Source: Cryptomeria japonica (Eukaryota > Streptophyta > Pinopsida > Cupressales > Cupressaceae). Taken from it: DNA of 64,000 nucleotides. A program made the position numbers and the translations under genes. The notes under the pieces were generated by a model. That model was not told where the DNA came from. It saw only the letters and a program-made list of their open reading frames with translations, and did no database searches. Below, one piece after another: positions 22,290-33,186 of the stretch. Positions within the stretch are counted from its first letter, which is position 1. Each line of letters begins with the position of its first letter. Location of the stretch: contig NC_081415.1 of assembly GCF_030272615.1 (NCBI RefSeq), positions 368,719,667 to 368,783,666 of the forward strand. Direction: 5' to 3'.

Positions 22290-23730
22290 TTCTAGACCTA
22301 TAAAAATGACCACTTTCCTAAGTGAATATTTAATATTCATTTTAAACTCATTCCTCTATTTAATTAAATTGTATTTAATTAAATTCTTTATATTCATCTA
22401 TTTAATTAAATGAATTACTCTATTTATTTATTTAAGTTCACCTAAGCCTTTTCTAGCCTTTAATTAAATAAATCACTTTATTTAATTAAATTCCCCTTTC
22501 TCCCCTTTTAATTAAATTTACATTTAATTAAATTGATCCTTGCAAGTAAATAAATCTAATTTATTTATTTAAATGCCCCACTTGTATTTATGCAAGTTGC
22601 ATCTATTTTTGTTGAAATAAAGTAATTTATTTTAATTAAAATTCCCCTCCATCCACTTGCAAAATCCTACATCTCCCACTTGCCTCCTTAACCCCCTTCT
22701 AGGTTCTTCTAATCACTTCCAATTTAGCCTAATCCATCTCCTAAATATTGTCACATCCCTAAGCAAAGGAAAGTCACTTCTAAAACACTCAAAGTCTTCA
22801 ATAACCATTAAAGTCTTTATGTCCTCAACAAGTTAACCTTCAAAGTCTTCATAATCATTAATGGTTAACTCAACCTTCTTGCATGATTAGAGACTTTCTC
22901 TCTAATTCAACCCACATCTAACCCAATGATCTCATCAAGCATTCATGGCTTTAACCTTGATTATCCCTTTAACCCTTGCATGAGAGTTTACCTCTTGGGT
23001 ACAAGCTTTATCCAATGGATAACTCTAACCTAACCTTAACCCTTACCTCCTAAGGTAACCTTCATGGCTTCTCAAGCATTTAATGCTTCTTTCATCTCCT
23101 CTCAAGCAGTCTCTTGTTGACAATTGTCACCATTTCATTGGTGAGAATTGTAAACATAGATTGATAACTTTCAATCCTGGCCCTTGTTAAGATTATCCAA
23201 TCTTGACCATCCATTTCCCTATTTTTCCTATAAATAGAGCTCTCATTCTCTCATTTTCATATATCCAAGTTTCATGCATCTAATCTATAGTCATTTTATT
23301 AAGCATTTAGCCTCTCTTTGATAAAAATCATCTTAATAGCATTTTAGAAGTAATTTTAAATATCATAGCATATCCATGTTAGACTAGTATATATTGTTAG
23401 GATAGGATAACTAATCTTCATCATAACATCATATTCATGCTAGTTTAAATCATCATAGATTCAATATCATACATATCTAGGAATGCATTTATGCTAAATT
23501 AATCAAACATCACTCATTCTTGGAGTTGTCATTCCTAAGTCACTTTGCTCAGTGATCTGAGAGAAAAGACATTGGCTTGAGGGATCCTGTGAGATAGAGA
23601 ACAATGGAACACCCCTTGGGAAGTTGAGCTATTCAATATATATCCATAACTTGCACCAAGAGTCCCATTGGTGTGTGGATCTTTTGGAAACTGAATTTTA
23701 CATTTATGTCCCCCACTTTTCCCACACACA
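22290..23730 (+). repeat. 5' LTR of G (about 1.44 kb; left edge approximate)
   Basis: The right end is firm: ...CCCACACACA at 23730, followed by the primer-binding site. The left end is estimated where L1 ORF2 stops making sense and the AT-rich block begins; no clean TG was found, so it may shift by tens of bases. The first 350 bp contain eight TTAATTAA palindromes. A clear TATAAATA lies at 23229. Confidence 0.65.
23229..23236 (+). promoter_or_regulatory. TATA box of G LTR
   Basis: TATAAATAGAGCTC is a strong plant-type TATA context about 500 bp before the LTR end, followed by a pyrimidine-rich stretch suitable for a transcription start. Confidence 0.6.
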
Positions 23731-23734
23731 TTTA

Positions 23735-23751
23735 TGGCGCCCACCGTGGGG
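23735..23751 (+). other. Primer-binding site of G
   Basis: TGGCGCCCACCGTGGGG, four bases after the LTR end. This TGGCGCC-type site is typical of Tat/Athila-group Gypsy elements and differs from the Met-tRNA sites of the Copia elements nearby. Confidence 0.85.
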
Positions 23752-23814
23752 CTTACCCCATTAATCTTATCATTTTTTATACAGGAGCAACATTGCAAGC
23801 ACATGGAAAAGATG

Positions 23815-24090
23815 AGTTGGCGCATTGGATCCTTTCTTTAGGGCATAGAACCCTTTTAGTAGCACTTCTGGTATAATGCTTAGCATGTGAGACTCATTCA
23901 TTAGTGCATTTAGGCTTTTTGTTAGCGCCTAACCATTCTGGCTTTATTATGTATTATCATAGCGCATTTAGAAAACAAAGTAGCACATTAGGTAATCAGC
24001 TTAGTGCATAGAAAGATTTTTGTAGTGCATTTGCACTTTTCTATGATGCATCTATGTTGTAGTCTAGTGCATAGCTATACCAGGGAAACA
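23815..24090 (+). repeat. Leader array of TAG(C/T)GCAT words, block 1
   Basis: The octamer TAGTGCAT or TAGCGCAT and one-base variants occurs about eight times at 25-40 base spacing (for example 23842, 23903, 23959, 24003, 24027, 24065). The same word recurs in block 2 at 25765-26100. Confidence 0.6.
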
Positions 24091-24285
24091 TACAATTTGT
24101 AACCGAAGCAAAAAGTTAGGCTTGTATAAGCTCACATCAGATCTAAATATTTCACTAATTGGTATTTTTGTTGTAGGTTACTAATCTTTATTTACAGGTT
24201 GGAGGAGTTTCATTTTAAAACTTAATTATTTTTGTTTCTAACTTTTTCAAGTTAGTTTTAAAAATAGTTCATTTTCTTGTTGGTT

Positions 24286-24625
24286 AAAAAGAACAACCTC
24301 ATTTTCATTTGGTGTTGCTTTAAAAAGAACAACAAACTTTCAAAGTTTTACCAAGGATTAAAAAGAATAACCTCATTTTTATTTGGTGTTGCTTAAAAAA
24401 GAACAACAAACTTTCAAAGTTTTGCAAAAGTTAAAAAGAACAACCTCATTTTCATTTGGTGTTTCTTTAAAAAGAACAACAAACTTTCAAAGTTTTGCAA
24501 AAGTTAAAAAGAACAACCTCATTTTCATTTGGTGTTGCTTTAAAAAGAATAACAAACTTTCAAAGTTTTGCAAAATTTAAAAAGAACAAACTCATTTTCA
24601 TTTGGTGTTGCTTAAAAAGAACCTC
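24286..24625 (+). repeat. 73/74-bp tandem repeat, about 4.5 copies
   Basis: The unit runs AAAAAGAACAACCTCATTTT through CATTTGGTGTTGCTTTAAAA to CAACAAACTTTCAAAGTTTT. Equivalent points fall at 24295, 24369, 24442, 24515 and 24588, giving spacings of 74, 73, 73 and 73; a sixth copy is truncated near 24620. It lies in the non-coding leader of G. Confidence 0.9.
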
Positions 24626-25764
24626 ACCTTCCTTTGGTGCATAAAAGGATCCATTTTTCTTGGCAAGGGTAAAAAGAACTTCATATTTATTTTGTGCAAG
24701 GCAAAGGAAATTTTTTATTTCGCGACTTCCCTTTTGTTGACCAATATCAAAATTTTCTTTGTTGCCAGGATTTCTTTTACTTAGATAGAAAATCACTTAT
24801 TTAAAGTTTAAAAGGAACACCATGCTTTTTGGAGAAAAATCTCCAAGTAGAAATTAGAAAATCACTTATTTAAAGGTTAAAAAGATCACTTGTGTGCCTT
24901 ATCTCGAAAGTGGAAGGTATATGCTCTCCCCTTAATTGGGTGACCAAAAAGCCAAACCACTCTTATGCTTTCTTTATTTCAAGCATTTAAATCCTTTAGC
25001 AGGCCTGCCCTCCCAAGTTTCTCTTAGAGAGCCATTTAAATGGTCGGTGAGAGGGGAACGACCTAAGTGGGAAACAGCTTTATCACCAAGTGTTCCAACC
25101 CACTCTAATCAAAAGTGGAGGCTGACAAAATTCCTCTTCAACGATTTTGCTCAGTGATTAGCCTTCCCCTAGTATCTTTAAGATACATAAAGCCTTTATT
25201 CTAAAGGTTGGGAAGCCTCCCGAGGGAGTTTATCACTGAAGACCGAATGGAAACCTGATTAAGAACCTTAGAACTAGAAACTTTGAGCCAAGTTAGTATC
25301 CAAACATCTTCAATATCATAGTGCAAGGGTGGGGAAGAATCTGCCCCCAAGATCACTCACCATATACCTCCCAAGATAGTTACTCAATTGTAAAGTAATT
25401 CACTTTGAGTTAATTTCTAACAAAAGGCAAAAAAATGGGCACCCTCTAGGGGGTGACAAGGTTGTTTGAGTTGACGAAGTATCGAGACTAGTGGGATATG
25501 ATATTGTTGATGACCCTTGAATAAAGAGTCTATTTGATTTGTCTTACTTGTTATCTAAACCTGTGAAAACGTCAGGGATTTGAACACATCCTCACAGAAC
25601 ATACACTATTTGTCTAGCATAGGCAAAATTTGTTATCTCATTTGTGTGTCATGTTTGCAACTTATTTTTCAAAAAATCATCCATCAAAAACACAAGTTAA
25701 AATCCCAAAATGGCAGAAAACAAGGAAATTAGGGCAGTTTAGCACATTGGAGCAACTTCCTAGC
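24626..25764 (+). other. Leader of G, middle part
   Basis: No coding frame. It includes the phrase GGGAAGCCTCCCGAGGGAGT at about 25210, a GC-rich partial palindrome (CCTCCCGAGGGAG), and further AAAAAGAAC motifs related to the tandem repeat. Long leaders between the primer-binding site and gag are usual in Tat/Ogre elements. Confidence 0.55.
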
Positions 25765-26105
25765 ATGTATCAATCATTTTGTAACGCATGTGAACCAAAA
25801 CTTAGTGCTCTCAGCCTTCACTTTAGTGCATAACCAATTTCAAATTAAGAAAATTTCCAATAGCCCTTTGTGATACCAGTTTAGCGTATTCACACATCAG
25901 CTTAGCACATAGGAGGCATACTTTAGTGCTTTCAGCTTAAAGAGTAGCGCTTTTCAGGAACATATTAGAGTGTAACCTTTCAGTCAAAATAGTTTCAAAC
26001 AAATCTCAGTCGGTGTATAGAAGAGGTAGCTTAGCGCATAAAGAACTTTCTATGGCGCATCTAGGTCATTAGTTAGAGCATCCGGTCTCTGCTTTAGTGC
26101 ATGAT
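25765..26105 (+). repeat. Leader array of TAG(C/T)GCAT words, block 2
   Basis: At least nine copies or near-copies of TAGTGCAT / TAGCGCAT / TAGCACAT, for example at 25739, 25822, 25914, 26033 and 26093, again 25-45 bases apart. Together with block 1 they bracket the tandem repeat. Confidence 0.55.
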
Positions 26106-26836
26106 AAAAACCCACAAAAACAAAGAGACAACCAGGCCTTTTGGGAAAATTTTATCATCAGTTGTAAGTACCCTTTTTGGTCCTCTGTCAAAATCATCAG
26201 TCAAAATCCAAACCAGATTATCAAAGAAAACAATTCCAAAATCAAGCAAGCATCCTTAGAACAAATTTTTCGAATCTTAAACTAGCTCGAGATAAGACTT
26301 CATCCAACCAAAATCAGCCAGTACCATCACATTGATCAAAGCTTTACCATCTAACAGATCCTATCAATAACTAAATACCAAGTTTAATCCTTAAGTTGTC
26401 AAATCGAGTTTCCATATTGAGAGACTCTTATCCATATCATTTGACACACTTTGTCGTGGGGGTGAATCTAACTAAACCTCTACTTGATGAAGTAAGCTTG
26501 ATTTTTTCAAACAAAGTATCACAATCCAACATCAAAGGAAACCATTTATCATTCATGTATGAACACTCCTCATATTTTGCGAAGATCAAGTCTTCATCAC
26601 AAAACTAAGTTGAAGAAGAGACAACCTAGTTCTAAGGCACTTGCAAAAAGGAATAAGTTTCTCTATATCAATCACCAACTTTTTAAATCACATCACGCAT
26701 TCTTGCGTCACATGCGATTGTATATTTAAGGCAAATCAAATGAGTTTGACAAATAACCTTTTAGAAGAAGAGCTTATATTCAGAAAGCGGCATTCAACCA
26801 ACACCTAAATCATGGAGGAAGGATCAACCCCACTTT
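26106..26836 (+). other. Leader of G up to the L2 insertion
   Basis: AT-rich, with short open stretches and no recognised domain. An ATG at 26812 lies 25 bases before the insertion. The frame that precedes the acidic segment after L2 (34285 onward) also crosses this point, so a coding region may begin here. Confidence 0.45.
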
Positions 26837-27961
26837 TGTTGTCATTTTGATGATGTTGTGATTGTCATTGATGGACACACACTTGCTTTGTGTACATTTT
26901 CTTGATGTATGAGTTATACTCAACCGGTATTTGTTCCAACCGGTATTATCTATTATAGTCTTTAGACTATTGGTGTTTGCAGAAGATGTTTACTGGTCAC
27001 AAACTGACTGAAGACCCAAAGCAGTATGAAGACCTCAAGCGGTTCAAGGATCTCAAGTGATACAAAAGAACAAAGTGGTAGTTAACATTTTTCCAATCTT
27101 CATTTCTGACAACCGGTAATCAGTAAATTGTATGAACCGGTATTACTCTGTGATGAGTTACCAACCAATATTTCTGTGATGAGTTATCATCCACTGACAC
27201 TTTGGCGGTGATTTTGTGTCGTGTTACCAAATGTGTCTAGATGCACTGAACCTAGGAACTTGTAATGTAATCCTATTGGACCAACATGAAATCAGACTCC
27301 TTTATAAGGACATCATGTCTAGGGTTTTAGATGATGATGAGGTTTTGAATGTGCGATTATAGAAGAGAGTATTAGGTCTGTGTGAAGAGTAGGAGTGTGG
27401 AGATATTTAAGATTGAAGTAATACTAAAATGCATTAACAATGAGCTATCATGGATCTAACCAAGCATACTGTGCTAGTATCTAGATAGCTCACTTGTTGA
27501 TTACTCACATCTTCGACAAATTTGAAACCCTTAACTGGGTAGGCCTAGCAAAGCCTTTTCAAATCCTCTAACAAGGTGGTTCACAACTGTGAATCTAAAA
27601 TCCTCTCACAAGGTATTCTTTAACGAGACTTATCTCCTAACAGAGATCTAGATTCCTAACAGGATCTGTTCTGGTGAAGAAAATTGTATGGCCTTGACCG
27701 GTCTAGTTTCTATTCTGCAAATAGTTACTTGTGAGTTTCTGCTCACCGTGGTTTTTCCCATTTGGGTTTCCACATCAAAACTTCTTGTGTTATGGTGATT
27801 GTGCTCTTGTGGGTCAATGCTTTGTTTTCTATTTTGTTTGCATTTATCTTAACTGGTTTATTTGTAAATCTGTCATACCAGTTATCTGCTAAATTGTTTA
27901 AGTGTTTGAGTTTAGTGTTTTTTGGTATACTAATTCACCCCCCCCCTCTTAGTATTCATCA
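26837..27961 (+). repeat. 5' LTR of L2 (1125 bp)
   Basis: It begins TGTTGTCATTTTGATGATG and ends AGTATTCATCA. It contains TTTATAA at 27301 (TATA-like), the CCGTGGTTTTTCCCATTTGG block near 27750 and the TTCACCCCCCCCTC run near 27935. The 3' LTR matches throughout with scattered substitutions and small indels. Confidence 0.9.
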
Positions 27962-27963
27962 AT

Positions 27964-27975
27964 TGATATCAGAGC
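27964..27975 (+). other. Primer-binding site of L2
   Basis: TGATATCAGAGC, one base different from the Met-tRNA site TGGTATCAGAGC, two bases after the LTR. Confidence 0.8.
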
Positions 27976-27989
27976 CAACCTTTCTATAA

Positions 27990-29292
27990 TTTTAACCACT
28001 TGGAAGGAGATATTGGGGAATACACTGTGAGGGAACTTACTCATCATCTCACTTAGACTACGAAAGCCTATGATGAACTCAAAGTCAAGTATAAAGCCTC
28101 TCTAGTAAAAAGAAGAGAGCATGCTGAGAAACTAATGGAGCTTACTGAAAATAGTTCTTTTGATGAAGCGGACATGGATGCCCTAGTTGAAGATGTTGAA
28201 AAACTAAATGAATCCAATGCCAACTTGAGAAGGGAACTGGAAGGACTGACTATCAGAATGTGTCAAGAGCTTGAGAACCGAAGGAAAGCTGAAGATATGG
28301 TAAAAGACAAAGATCATGAGATCTCCAAGCTGAAGCAAGAAATCAGTGCCCTTACTACTCATCTCCAAGAGAGTAAAGTGGAGAAAGAAGAAATGCAAGG
28401 TGAACTAAACATGGCTATTTCTAAGAATGCAACCTTGAAGGAATCCAATGCTTCTATTACCAAATAACTTACTGAGACAAAGGAGATACTTGCCGAATTC
28501 AATCAGACTACCGCTAAGCTAGAGTAAAAGCTTGAATCAGCAAAACCGGTAAAGAATACCATTGGACTTGGTTTCCCCGGTTATGAGGAAAGTGGTACCT
28601 CTAGAGAAAAAGATGTAGCATCAAAGAAGCAACCAGCATCAAAGGATAAAGGTAAGAAAAATTTTAAACCTGTTTGCTTTGATTGTCTCAAAGAAGGACA
28701 TACTACTAATGTGTGTAGAAATAAGGCCTACAATAATTTTCCTTATTTTCTAAACAATAAGCCTAGATCCAATAGATTCAATGGAAACTGTTATGCATGC
28801 AACAAGTTTGGGCATAGAGCATTTGAATGCAAGTTTGTTTTGCACAACACTGGGAGATACCCTCCAAGGACTCAAGGATTTATCCCAAAACCCACTGTGA
28901 ACCGGAATCCAAACTAGTATAATGCCTATGACCATGAGTCAGGTGGTGGTAGCTATCAAGCGGCAACCGATTGGAGAGAAACCTATTTGATCTATCATGG
29001 TAGCGGTCACACTGCTGCAACATGCAGAAGGAAGAATGGTAGAATAAACAATGGACCATGGAGAACACCTGGAATGGTATGCTATCATTGCAACAAACTG
29101 AGACACCCTGCCAAAACCTGTAGAATGAGAAAGAACCTATCAGATGATATATCGATCACTCCAGAAGGGAAGATTGATGTTGAAACCGTTCAAGCAAGAT
29201 TGAATAAAACATGGAAAAAGAAACCTAGAGAAGTGTCACAAGATGAACCGGTTTCTGCACCTAGTGTGGAAGTCTCTGAATCGGCAAACTGA
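27990..29292 (+). pseudogene. L2 ORF1: coiled-coil protein with zinc knuckles
   Basis: One frame of about 430 codons ending TGA at 29290-29292, with stops near 28055, 28465, 28526 and 28915 and no frameshift needed. The first ATG in a long open stretch is 28135. Residues from about 28080 to 28540 form a Leu/Glu/Lys coiled coil. Zinc-knuckle units follow: CFDCLKEGHTTNVC (about 28675), CYACNKFGHRAFEC (about 28790), a partial GSGHTAATC (about 29002) and CYHCNKLRHPAKTC (about 29080). The layout matches L1 ORF1 but lengths between knuckles differ. A nucleic-acid-binding, packaging role is inferred from the knuckles. There is no visible capsid domain. Confidence 0.7.
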
Positions 29293-29729
29293 GCTTCAGA
29301 AAAGCTTAGGGGGAGCATATTGATGAAATATTTGAACCCCCAGTTTATACTGGTAAAGACCTTAACCAATATACGTTACCTGTCAATCGACAGAAGATTT
29401 TGAAGCGGTAAAAGGAAAAATTAGGGTTTGTACCCTAGCGGTGGAGCATTTATTATGGTAGGTGAAAGGTCGTTTAAAAGGGATTTTTGGTGCCATTTTC
29501 ACTTATCTATTTGTGAGCGAAAAAAATTTCAAGAGAAGAACGAAAAAAGGCAATTTGACTTGTGATTCAAAGAGAACTCAAATCTTGCAGAAGAATCCAT
29601 AGCCATTTTCAACCTATCGGTGGAGAACACTAAGCGATAATCAAGAAACCGAAGTGGTGTGGTGTGAGCTACATTGGCAAACCCTATATTTTGAAATTGT
29701 GAAGGTATTTCTCAAAATTCTTATTAATC
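29293..29729 (+). other. ORF1-ORF2 spacer of L2
   Basis: 437 bp with no gene. It includes AATTAGGGTTTGTACCC at about 29428 and a purine-rich stretch before the ORF2 ATG, comparable to the L1 spacer. Confidence 0.5.
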
Positions 29730-32700
29730 ATGGCTTCTGCATCGCACTCTAGTTCTAGTGTACCCATGGATTCAGCTAAATTTATTCAAAGGAAAATGAA
29801 ATACAATGCCCTGTCCCAAATACCTATCGAAGTCATTGTTGAAGAAGATATTTCAGGGTACATTGACTGTAAATTGGAAGACCTAGGATCCCTAGCGATT
29901 CATTCCCAGCTAGGTCTGTTCTAAGGGGATGACAAGAAAATCAAACTGGAATACAGCATCCTAAAGAGGAAGAAACTACATAATGTTGTTTATTTTCTTG
30001 AAGAGTTCATGGAAGACCACATCCACATCATCTTGAGTAGAGTACATGGTGATAAAATGTACCTAGAGTGGACACATGATATTACACCAGAAGTAATACA
30101 TGTCATCACCAGTTTTTGCAACATTGGTGAGGTATCAGCCCTAAGGAAGGTCATCAAGACTGAAATGACTAAGCTCACCAGTTCTCTGAGTGACCAATGG
30201 GGAATGACTGTCAACCCCATCAAAGATGACTTGGTTAAGTATGCATGCATGGTGATCGGCTACCGAGTGTTTTATGCTAGCCGAATAAACTATGTCCCTA
30301 CTGCTGTGGTGAATGTTGCATACAAAATGATCAAGGAAGACGCCTCATTTGGTTTGTGTGCCTATTTGCAAAAACAACTTCTACTAAACCTAAAGCCCAT
30401 CAAATAGGACAGTGCTCTGAGGTTCAGATTTGGACAACTTTTGGTCGACCTATTTTTCTACTTCCAAGGCTATTTCTGAGGAGTTGGTGATATTCAATGG
30501 TCTGTTGACCAACCGGTCACTAAGCAAATTAGGGAAAGTCTCCAAGTGGTAGGAACCAAATATCCTGAGGTCTTGAATAAATAGTTTGATGAATTCAAGC
30601 TGAAGATGAGTTAGAGGATGAGGATATCTGGAGATATTGTTAAGAAATATGAAGAGGACATCTACTTTACCATAAAAGTAGATGAATCTATAATGGAAGC
30701 GATAGAGCCCAGAAAGGAAAAAGTAGAACCTATGGGATATGAGGTGATGTATGACATGTTGGATGGGTATGCCTCTACCTTGATTGCCTCTCCTTTAGAT
30801 GCAAAGAAAAAGTGAACCGGCACCTACTTGGAAAGGGTAACACCGATTGAAGAACCTTTAGTGAAAAAGGGAAAGGCAGTGCCATTGGTATCAGCACTGG
30901 TTACCTCAGCCAGCCCAAAAGTGACCAAGCGGTTAGCTGCCAAGAAGAAATCGGAAGTTGCACCCGCTAAAGTATTTGAGAGGAAGCAGAAGACCAAAAA
31001 CAACTCACTGGAGTCTGAGGATACCGAACCAGAAGTGCAACTTAAGAAAACCTGGCAATCAAGCAAGAAGGCTAAGTCTATCGGTACTGCACCTGCATCA
31101 TCAACACCAGTAAATATAGACATCTCTTCTTACAAGCCTCTGACACATTGTCAAAGGACTTTAAAGAATATTAAGAGAAAGGTGCTTGATGACTTGAAAG
31201 AGTATTTTGATGATTTTTCTGATAATGATAAGGAAGAAGTAGAACAGGAAATGATAAAATATATGTGTATGAATGACCGATCGCCATCTGAAATTAGATC
31301 ACTGACACCTGATTCTTTGTACAATTCTTTGGACAATAATGGTGCATTTCCATTGAGAAAGAAAAGGAAATAAGCGAGAAAATCTTTGCTTAGTACTTTC
31401 CAGATGCCTCCAATTCTGAATTATTTGAAATTATGGACAAGAATAAAGGTCTCTTCTTCATGAGAAGAAGAAGACTCGGGTTGCTAGATGGTAGAACCTC
31501 TAAAGTAGAGAAGGACATGCATCTACATGCCAAAGCTGATGTCTGGTTACATCAAGTGTCTGAGGCCAACAAGAAGGCTGAACAAGAACCTGACCAATAC
31601 TTAGCCAAACCGGATGAGGTATTTCATGGTGAAGGAGAAAGAGTTATAGAACAGGTTGACACTATTGATTTTGATGCATAGGATGTTGAAGATGTCACTC
31701 CAGACATAGAGAAGGAGAAATAGGATAAAGAAAACACAAAGAAGGAGAAGCAGAATAAAGAACAAGCAGAAAAGGAGAAACTAGACAAGGAAAAGGTTGA
31801 TAAGGAGAAAGCGGAGAAAGAGAGAGAGGAGGACAAAAAGAAAGTAGAAGACAAGAGGAAAGAAGAGGAGAAGCAGAAAGAAGAGGAGAAGAGGAAAGAA
31901 GAGGAAAAGAGAAAAGAAGAGGAGAAGAGGAAAGAAGAGGAGAAGAAGAAAAAGGAGGAAGAAATGAAGAAGCAGGAAGAAGATAAGAAGGAAGAACTAA
32001 GGAAAGAAGAAGCTAAAAAGAAAAGAGCTGCAGAGAAGGAGGAAATAGAGAAAGCCAAACAAGCGGAGACTCCAAAGGAATCTAGTTGACATCACTAGCC
32101 CTATCGACCTCCAATCTGCAGATGAATCAGAGCTATTGCTAAGCATAAAGCTTGCACAAGAAAGATTGGAAACATTCAGAAGGAAAAAGGAATAGGATGT
32201 TATTCAAACTATGGTTGACACTCTCACCAGTTTGATTCTTGATACTAACCTTCCCAGTACCGATTCCTCTCTGTCAAAGCTAAAACTTCTATGTACTATT
32301 GTAGAGGACCAGGTTCAATGTCTAGAAGATGTTGCTGAAGCAAATGCCAAGAAGAAGCATCAAAAGGCACTAAAAATTGCCTTAGTCAAGAAACTGAATG
32401 AGCTCCGGTCTCAAATTCAGAAACAGCAAAAGGATATAAGAGATTCTATGGATGAGGGCAAACTACTGTTGAGAAAAATCAGCCAACCCCATCTATTTTG
32501 CGATGATGTGCTCACACAAAAGGATAAATTCCAATCAGATCTGCAGACGTACATAAGCAACTTCAAGATGCCATATGATTATTTCACTACATATGGGAAA
32601 ATAGTCCACCGGTACCAGCTTTAGTCTGTCAGGATAGAGTTAGAGATCAACAACCGGTCAAGAGATTTGCATGAACTTCAACTAGTCTTATTTTCCAAAC

Positions 32701-32990
32701 TGCAAATTCTTCGGAAGTGCTTTCTCAATCTGGAAGCCCTAACTGTAACTCAAGAGATGAGTACTATTGATGCCATGGAAGAACAAGTATATCAGATGCA
32801 GACCGAAAGTGAGGTTGCTACCTCATTACTTGAGTCATGGTCATTAGACATGAAGACTTTTTTGCAGGATTTTAAATCTATTTTTGACAAGTTTCATTCT
32901 TATTGTCATAAACATTTACTCAATTTTATTGATAATGAGAAACACGGGTTATTTTGCAGTGCTTTGTCATTGTTGGCAAAGTGGGAGTAG
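29730..32990 (+). pseudogene. L2 ORF2: about 1085-codon protein of unknown function
   Basis: The ATG at 29730 (MASASHSSSS) corresponds to the L1 start (MASGS). The main frame is interrupted by stops (29922, 30405, 30471, 30582, 30612, 30813, 32193, 32622) and shifts frame between about 31373 and 32090. Order of parts: YIDCKLEDLGSLAIHS (residues about 44-59), VHGDKMYL then ITPEVIHVITS (about 110-130), LVKYACMVIGYRVFYASRIN (about 165-185), VAYKMIKED (about 193), a basic proline-poor linker, then a KEEEK-repeat charged helix (31700-32060) and a C-terminal coiled-coil-like region. The first four blocks are colinear with L1. No catalytic motif is seen. It is not an obvious envelope protein, since no signal peptide or membrane segment is visible. 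Function unknown. Confidence 0.62.
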
Positions 32991-33186
32991 TATTTAAAAT
33001 TTTGGTGAATGTTATGTATACTTTCATGTTACCACTTTAAGGGAGTAGTATACATTGTAATTTCTGCAAAAGGGATAGTGTATATGCTTAGGGGGAGTAA
33101 TTTTGCATTATGGCATATTTTTGTTGTAAAAACACTTAGATGTCAAAATTTTCCTAAGTGTTGCCATCAATGCCAAAGGGAGAGAT
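32991..33186 (+). other. 3' untranslated region and polypurine block of L2
   Basis: About 195 bp. It has repeated AGGGGGAGTA phrases and ends with TTGCCATCAATGCCAAAGGG (33161-33180) and AGAGAT before the LTR. The purine stretch 33174-33185 is the likely plus-strand primer. Confidence 0.75.

Noticed and set aside
24286-24625. CRISPR-like regular repeat
   Set aside because: Units are contiguous with no variable spacers and lie in a plant retrotransposon leader.
31624-32058. Minus-strand Ser/Phe-rich open frame
   Set aside because: Antisense shadow of the Lys/Glu-rich repeat in L2 ORF2.
29730-32990. ORF2 as a retroviral-type envelope gene
   Set aside because: No signal peptide, no transmembrane segment, no cleavage site; position before the 3' LTR alone is not enough.
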